Source: Kiritimatiellia bacterium (lineage in GTDB: Bacteria; Verrucomicrobiota; Kiritimatiellia; RFP12; UBA1067). From it: a stretch of DNA of 10,350 nt. Shown in pieces: positions 6,703 through 10,350 of the stretch. The DNA is taken from contig JAGCPM010000188.1 in NCBI GenBank assembly GCA_017965685.1, forward strand, positions 1 through 10,350, given 5' to 3'. The translations under genes and the position numbers were made by a program. Positions within the stretch are counted from its first letter, which is position 1. Each line of letters begins with the position of its first letter. The notes beneath the pieces were generated by a model, which did not search any database, was not told where the DNA came from, and saw only the letters and a list, made by a program, of their open reading frames with translations.

Positions 6703-6726
6703 CGGATGATTTGACGGCTGCATCCG
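6703..6726. repeat. Inverted repeat bracketing the argG -35 box
   Basis: CGGATG (6703-6708) and CATCCG (6721-6726) are exact reverse complements separated by 12 nt, and the -35 TTGACG (6711-6716) lies in the centre. A protein bound here would block RNA polymerase, so an operator is conceivable. A 6-bp match can occur by chance, and it does not look like the classic AT-rich ARG box. Confidence 0.35.
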
Positions 6727-6740
6727 AATTATGATATACT
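6711..6740 (+). promoter_or_regulatory. argG promoter
   Basis: TTGACG (6711-6716), an 18-nt spacer and TATACT (6735-6740) preceded by TGA give an extended -10 promoter with the same -35 and spacing as that of gatB. Transcription would begin near 6747, leaving a leader of about 22 nt with AAAGGA (6755-6760), well placed for the ATG at 6770. It is the only promoter I can see for the genes from argG to the right edge. Confidence 0.72.
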
Positions 6741-6769
6741 ACCGTTTTTTCAAGAAAGGACGATAAAAG

Positions 6770-8005
6770 ATGAAACTTGAAGATCTCAAGGGCAAGACCG
6801 TAGGCGTGTGCGTATCTGGCGGTCTGGACTCGAAGACGATATGCTGCGTGCTGAAGGACGCCGGAGTGAACGTGAAGGCGTTCAGCGCGAACGTTGGGCA
6901 ACCCGATGAAAAGGACATAAACGACATAAAGAAGAAGATGGCACCGACCGGTGTTGAGACCACGATAGTCGATGTGACGAAGGAAATGGCGGACATCTGC
7001 TTCGAGACGGTGAAGTGCCAGGCGATGTACGACGGCGGCTACTGGAACTCGACCGGAATCGCACGCGCGGTGACTGTGAAGGCTCTTTTGCCGGCGATGA
7101 AGAAGGCTGGATGCGTGGCGCTCGTCCACGGCGCGACCGGCCGCGGCAACGACCAGATGCGCTTCGAGCGCTACACAAACGTTATCGATCCCAAGTTCGG
7201 CGTGTATGCACCGTGGCGCGACGAGGAGCTTCTCAAGAAGTTCCCTGGAAGGACGCAGATGGTCGCGTTCCTCGCCGGGAGGGGCATACAGGCTTTTGTC
7301 GGCACGAAGAAGAAATACTCGACCGACGGCAACCTCGCCGGGCTTTCGCACGAGGCGGAAGATCTCGAGTCGATGGAGACCTCTATGAGAATCGTGAAGC
7401 CGACGATGGGCGTTTGGCCGGACAAGGCCCCCAACAAGATCGAGAAGATAGTCCTCAAGTTCGAGAAGGGGCGTTGCGTGGCGGTGAACGGCAAGAAGAT
7501 GACGCCTTACGAGGTAATGCTCGAGGTCAACAAGATTGGCGGCAGGAACGGCATCGGCATGAAGCACGCGCTCGAAAACCGCATAATCGGCACGAAGTCG
7601 CGCGGAGTATACGAGGCGCCCGGGATGGAGGTTCTGAGCCAAGGCCTCAAGTTCATCTACGAGGGAATCATGGACCGCCGATCGACGCTTCTCTTCCAGC
7701 AGCTCTCGAAACTGGTGAGCGACCAGATATACGACGGAAGGTGGTTCGACCCCGCAACGCGCGCGGCGCGCGCGGCAATACAGGTTTGGGCCGACAAAGC
7801 TACTGCGGAAGTCACGCTCGGGCTCTACAAGGGCAACATCTTCTTCGAGTCGCTCAAGGGTCTCAAGGCTTCAATCTACAACGAGGCTGACAGTTCGATG
7901 GAGGCGTCAAACGGTTTGAATCCGCACAGCTCGCAGGGCTTCGCCGAGATACAGTCCGTCGAAGCCAAGATGCTCGCTAAGGCGGGGCAGATATGCGCTA
8001 AATGA
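6770..8005 (+). CDS. argG: Argininosuccinate synthase
   Basis: ArgG joins citrulline and aspartate using ATP to form argininosuccinate, the penultimate step of arginine synthesis, in the cytosol. The N-type ATP pyrophosphatase P-loop is SGGLDS (16-21). Other family signatures are ANVGQPDE (40-47), HGATGRGNDQMRFE (120-133), YSTDGNL (from 183), and the run GGRNGIGM, LENRII, KSRGVYEAPGM (257-286), then GRWFD and VTLGLYKGN. GQPDE, EAPGM and GRWFD resemble the E. coli-type subfamily, although at 411 residues it is shorter than the E. coli enzyme (447). AAAGGA lies 9 nt before the start. No argH or other arginine gene is nearby; the next gene, grpE, follows after a short gap with no visible terminator. 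Confidence 0.93.
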   Translation: MKLEDLKGKTVGVCVSGGLDSKTICCVLKDAGVNVKAFSANVGQPDEKDINDIKKKMAPTGVETTIVDVTKEMADICFETVKCQAMYDGGYWNSTGIARAVTVKALLPAMKKAGCVALVHGATGRGNDQMRFERYTNVIDPKFGVYAPWRDEELLKKFPGRTQMVAFLAGRGIQAFVGTKKKYSTDGNLAGLSHEAEDLESMETSMRIVKPTMGVWPDKAPNKIEKIVLKFEKGRCVAVNGKKMTPYEVMLEVNKIGGRNGIGMKHALENRIIGTKSRGVYEAPGMEVLSQGLKFIYEGIMDRRSTLLFQQLSKLVSDQIYDGRWFDPATRAARAAIQVWADKATAEVTLGLYKGNIFFESLKGLKASIYNEADSSMEASNGLNPHSSQGFAEIQSVEAKMLAKAGQICAK

Positions 8006-8027
8006 AGAATGAAACATGAAGAATGAA
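8002..8027 (+). repeat. Duplicated start region and possible 5-codon minicistron
   Basis: ATGAAGAATGAA occurs at 8002-8013 and again at 8016-8027. The first copy overlaps the argG stop as ATGA and encodes Met-Lys-Asn-Glu-Thr before a TGA at 8017-8019, which itself overlaps the grpE ATG (8016) as ATGA. The second copy is the grpE start (Met-Lys-Asn-Glu). A ribosome could thus pass from argG through a tiny ORF into grpE. The repeat is seen directly; translation of the minicistron is inference. Confidence 0.45.
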
Positions 8028-8579
8028 GAATTGAGAGAAGAAAAGGAGAAGGCCGAGTCGCAGGTCGAATCTGGAAAGCAAGAAGAGACGCCTGCCGAAA
8101 CGCCTGACGAGAAGTCAACCGAGACGCCTGCCGAAAGGCCCGAAAAGCCGGAGGAGCCGGACTGGAAGGACCTCTACGCGCGGCTGCTCGCCGACTTCGA
8201 CAACTTCAAGAAGCGCACGGCAAGGGAACGCGAGGACACGTATCGCTTCGCCGAGAGCGATGTGCTGGGCGACATGCTGCCGGTTGTGGACAACATGGCG
8301 CTCGCGATAGACAAGGCGGAGAACAAGGAGGATCCCTTCGTGCAGGGCGTGATGCTCGTGTACGATTCTCTCTTGAAGGCGCTCAAGGATCATGGCGCGG
8401 AGCCTTTCGATTCCGTGGGCGAGGTGCTCGACACGGCGAAGATGGAAGCCGTCGCGTCTCTCCCGAGCGAAACCGTGGAGGAAGGGAAGGTCTCCAACGA
8501 GGTCAAGCGCGGCTGGCTGCACAAGGGCAAGGTTCTGAGGGCGGCACAGGTCGTCGTAAGCGCGGGGAGGAAGGAGTAA
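8016..8579 (+). CDS. grpE: GrpE nucleotide exchange factor
   Basis: GrpE is the cytosolic dimer that releases ADP from DnaK. The protein has 187 residues, the normal length. Residues 1-48 are an acidic, Lys/Glu/Pro-rich disordered tail containing ETPAE twice (24-28 and 36-40). LLADFDNFKKR (57-67) is the family signature at the end of the long dimer helix. DMLPVVDNMALAID then begins the four-helix bundle, and the C-terminal beta domain carries EAVASLPSE, GKVSNEVKRGWLHKGKVLRAAQVVVS. I chose ATG 8016 because it overlaps the preceding mini-ORF as ATGA; no strong Shine-Dalgarno is visible. It lies 6 nt upstream of dnaJ, the usual partner, while dnaK is absent from the window. No CIRCE element or separate heat-shock promoter is seen, so expression may depend on the argG promoter. 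Confidence 0.93.
   Translation: MKNEELREEKEKAESQVESGKQEETPAETPDEKSTETPAERPEKPEEPDWKDLYARLLADFDNFKKRTAREREDTYRFAESDVLGDMLPVVDNMALAIDKAENKEDPFVQGVMLVYDSLLKALKDHGAEPFDSVGEVLDTAKMEAVASLPSETVEEGKVSNEVKRGWLHKGKVLRAAQVVVSAGRKE
8085..8136 (+). repeat. Direct repeat within grpE
   Basis: GAGACGCCTGCCGAAA occurs at 8085-8100 and 8121-8136, exactly 36 nt (12 codons) apart, so the reading frame is kept and the protein motif ETPAE is doubled. It probably reflects a small internal duplication in the disordered N-terminal tail of GrpE. Confidence 0.7.
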
Positions 8580-8585
8580 CGCCAA

Positions 8586-9785
8586 ATGGCTGACAAGCGC
8601 GACTACTATGAGGTTCTTGGCGTGCCGAAGACGGCGACCGAGGACGAGATCAAGAAGGCCTACCGCAAGCTTGCGATGAAATACCATCCGGACCGCAATC
8701 CGGGGGACAAGGCTGCGGAGGAGAAGTTCAAGGAGGCCGCAGAGGCGTATGAGGTTCTCCATGACGCGGAGAAACGCCAGAGGTACGACCAGTTCGGACA
8801 TCAGGGCGTGAATTTCGGTCCTGGTGGATTCGACTTCGGGCGCGATTTCTCGGGCTTCAATGACAGCGACCTCAACGACATACTCGGGCAGGTGCTGAGA
8901 GGAATGGCGGGCGGCGCTTTCGGCGGAGGGTTCTCCCGTTTCGGGTTCGGTTCGAGAGGCGGCGCGCAGAAGCGCGATCCCAATGCGCCCGAACGCGGCG
9001 ACGACATGACGTTCAGGCTCGACATTGATTTCGACGAAGCGGTTTTCGGCAGCGAAAGGACAATCGACATAACGCTTCCCGCGCAGTGCGAGGAATGCGG
9101 CGGGACCGGTGCCGCGAAGGGCACGAAGCGCACGACGTGCAAGACGTGCGGCGGCTCGGGCGCGGTTGTCGGCGGCAACGGGTGGTTCCAAGTGCGGCAA
9201 ACCTGCCCCAACTGTGGCGGCGAAGGTAGCGTCATAGAAAAGCCCTGCAAGACGTGCAGGGGAACAGGCCACGTGTCGAAGTTGCAGCACATCGCGCTTA
9301 AGATTCCGGCGGGAGTCGATACCGGTTCGCGCCTCAGAGTCACGGGCAAGGGCGCAGGCGGTTTGCGCGGAGGTCCGAACGGCGACCTCTATGTTTTGAT
9401 CGGAGTGAGGGAGAGTGACCTTTTCCAGCGCGACGGGCAGGACCTGTACCTTGAAGTGCCGGTGTCGCCCGTGACGGCGGCTTTGGGCGGCGAGGTGGAC
9501 GTTCCTACGCCGCAGGGAACAGGGAGCCTGAAGATACCCGAAGGCTGTCCAAACGGAAGGCTTTTCCGCCTGAGGGGCAAGGGACTGCCGGCGCTTCGCG
9601 GCGGCTACACAGGCGACCTGACGGTGAAGGTCGTAATCGAGACCCCGGCGAATCTCGACCGCAAACAGAAGGCGGCTCTTGAGGAATTCGGCAAAACCGT
9701 GACAGGCGGAACGTTCCCGGGACAGACATCTTTCGCGCAGAAGTCGAAGGTGTTCTTCGCGCACAAGGAGAAGTTGGAGAAATGA
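8586..9785 (+). CDS. dnaJ: DnaJ (Hsp40) co-chaperone
   Basis: DnaJ delivers unfolded clients to DnaK and stimulates its ATPase in the cytosol. The J domain (about 5-70) has the essential HPD at 34-36 in [10 protein letters not shown] Gly/Phe-rich linker (about 75-125) follows. The zinc region has all four CxxCxGxG repeats: CEECGGTG (168-175), CKTCGGSG (185-192), CPNCGGEG (207-214) and CKTCRGTG (221-228). The two C-terminal substrate-binding domains follow, including GLPALRGG and GDLTVKV. At 399 residues it is slightly longer than the usual 375-380, chiefly in the linker. AAGGAG (8571-8576) lies just before the ATG and overlaps the end of grpE. It is a class I DnaJ with nothing missing. A tRNA gene begins 7 nt after its stop. 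Confidence 0.96.
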   Translation: MADKRDYYEVLGVPKTATEDEIKKAYRKLAMKYHPDRNPGDKAAEEKFKEAAEAYEVLHDAEKRQRYDQFGHQGVNFGPGGFDFGRDFSGFNDSDLNDILGQVLRGMAGGAFGGGFSRFGFGSRGGAQKRDPNAPERGDDMTFRLDIDFDEAVFGSERTIDITLPAQCEECGGTGAAKGTKRTTCKTCGGSGAVVGGNGWFQVRQTCPNCGGEGSVIEKPCKTCRGTGHVSKLQHIALKIPAGVDTGSRLRVTGKGAGGLRGGPNGDLYVLIGVRESDLFQRDGQDLYLEVPVSPVTAALGGEVDVPTPQGTGSLKIPEGCPNGRLFRLRGKGLPALRGGYTGDLTVKVVIETPANLDRKQKAALEEFGKTVTGGTFPGQTSFAQKSKVFFAHKEKLEK

Positions 9786-9792
9786 CAAAGAC

Positions 9793-9876
9793 GCATCTGT
9801 GGTGGAATGGCAGACACGCTGGATTTAGGTTCCAGTGCCGCGAGGCGTGAGGGTTCGAGTCCCTCCAGATGCACCA
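9793..9876 (+). tRNA. tRNA-Leu (anticodon UAG)
   Basis: The 84-nt cloverleaf is complete. The acceptor stem is GCATCTG (9793-9799) with CAGATGC (9866-9872), discriminator A73 and an encoded CCA end (9874-9876). The anticodon stem CTGGA (9819-9823) and TCCAG (9831-9835) holds loop TTTAGGT with anticodon TAG at 9826-9828, reading CUN leucine codons. The long variable arm (9836-9848, GCC-GCGA-GGC) is the class II form expected of leucine tRNA. The T arm is GAGGG, TTCGAGT, CCCTC (9849-9865). It sits 7 nt after dnaJ and 13 nt before the citrate synthase start, with no promoter visible, so it may be processed from a longer transcript. Confidence 0.97.
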
Positions 9877-9889
9877 ACCGGAGATGGAG

Positions 9890-10350
9890 ATGACGGACGC
9901 AGAATGGCTTGAGGAATACGCGGAGAAAGTCCGCAGGGCGAACTTCATCGATCCCGCGCTATACCGCAAATATGGCGTGAAGAGGGGGCTAAGGAACGAT
10001 GACGGCACCGGCGTGCTGGTCGGGCTGACGACCATTGGCAACGTCCACGGCTATGTGACGAGCGAAGGCGAGCGCCAGCCTGTTCCAGGGGAACTCTTCT
10101 ACCGCGGAATCAATGTAAAGGACATAGTGGCCGCCGACAGGAAGGAAGGGCGCCTTGGCTACGAGGAGGTCGCGTATCTGATTTTGTTCGGCGAGCTTCC
10201 CACGGCGAAGCAGCTCGCCGAGTGGAAGCGGCGGCTCGGTTCGTACCGCAAGCTCTCCGACGGGTTCAAGGAAAACGCGATACTGAGGAATCCTTCGATA
10301 GACATAATGAACGCGCTTGCGAGGGCGGTGCTTTTCGCGATGGCGTTCGA
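9890..10350 (+). CDS. Citrate synthase, N-terminal part (cut by window edge)
   Basis: Citrate synthase condenses acetyl-CoA and oxaloacetate at the entry to the TCA cycle. Only the first 153 residues are present. They match the N-terminal domain of the citrate/2-methylcitrate synthase family: LRNDDGTGVLVGLTTIG (34-50), GELFYRGINVKDI (from 67) and GYEEVAYLILFGELP, then a segment ending PSIDIMNALARAVLF. The LRNDDGTGVL form is typical of clostridial-type enzymes rather than the proteobacterial hexameric GltA. Catalytic His and Asp residues lie beyond the edge, so activity and the choice between citrate and methylcitrate synthase cannot be judged. I start at ATG 9890 with GGAG (9880-9883) upstream; an in-frame ATG at 9884 is possible but overlaps that site. 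The gene follows the tRNA closely and may share its transcript. Confidence 0.87.
   Translation, partial: MTDAEWLEEYAEKVRRANFIDPALYRKYGVKRGLRNDDGTGVLVGLTTIGNVHGYVTSEGERQPVPGELFYRGINVKDIVAADRKEGRLGYEEVAYLILFGELPTAKQLAEWKRRLGSYRKLSDGFKENAILRNPSIDIMNALARAVLFAMAF

Noticed and set aside
5512..6723. Minus-strand open frame (403 codons) antisense to trmJ and the UbiA-family gene
   Set aside because: It is charged low-complexity sequence (Arg/Glu/His) opposite two well-supported genes.
9709..9718. Palindrome GGAACGTTCC near the end of dnaJ
   Set aside because: It is a 10-bp match within codons of a conserved gene with no other supporting signal; chance is sufficient.
8586..9785. Search for a CIRCE element or heat-shock promoter before grpE or dnaJ
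   Set aside because: No TTAGCACTC-N9-GAGTGCTAA-like dyad and no TGnTATACT promoter is visible upstream of either gene.
8115..9788. Long minus-strand open frame (557 codons) antisense to grpE and dnaJ
   Set aside because: It is the GC-rich shadow of two certain genes, with Arg/Leu/His-rich low-complexity sequence and no recognisable motif.
1..10350. Mobile element, CRISPR, toxin-antitoxin or phage defence system
   Set aside because: No transposase, integrase, repeat-spacer array or defence-type protein is encoded; apart from the gatB extension the gene content is ordinary housekeeping.

Overview
The window is about 10.3 kb of GC-rich bacterial chromosome, tightly packed and mostly housekeeping genes. 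I recognise nine complete protein genes, one partial protein gene and one tRNA. There is no CRISPR array, insertion sequence, integrase or phage gene. The organism makes Gln-tRNA and/or Asn-tRNA by transamidation (GatB), uses a DnaK-GrpE-DnaJ chaperone system and degrades a beta-glucan-like polysaccharide (GH16). GC content, short intergenic gaps, a UbiA-family enzyme resembling decaprenyl-phosphate phosphoribosyltransferases, and a polysaccharidase beside a transporter would fit an uncultured gut or sediment lineage. The PVC group (Kiritimatiellota/Lentisphaerota) is my guess, held with low confidence.

Layout. Positions 1-161 hold no credible gene, only two hairpins; one is a probable terminator for the leftward sirtuin gene (162-905, minus). 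A divergent intergenic region (906-1100) carries promoters pointing both ways and a perfect inverted repeat. Rightward, a GH16 glycoside hydrolase (1101-1970) overlaps an MFS transporter (1967-3193) by 4 nt. The gatB promoter lies inside the end of the MFS gene and drives gatB (3207-5045), trmJ (5042-5797) and a UbiA-family prenyltransferase (5794-6675), each joined by an ATGA overlap. A new promoter at 6711-6740 precedes argG (6770-8005). It is followed, with no promoter or terminator that I can see, by grpE (8016-8579), dnaJ (8586-9785), tRNA-Leu(UAG) (9793-9876) and a citrate synthase gene running off the right edge (from 9890).

The most unusual item is gatB. Its reading frame does not stop where GatB proteins normally end (about residue 478). 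It runs straight into a textbook lipoprotein signal sequence with lipobox cysteine Cys491 and then an unrecognised domain of about 120 residues. Either GatB is fused to a lipoprotein, or two genes overlap in the same frame so that the GatB tail also encodes the lipoprotein signal peptide.

The second theme is promoter structure. All four promoters I can place share an extended -10 of the form TGnTATACT, and the two best have the identical -35 TTGACG at an 18-nt spacing. Two of them (sirtuin and gatB) sit so close to the start codon that the transcripts should be leaderless; the two with longer leaders (GH16 and argG) have clear Shine-Dalgarno sequences.
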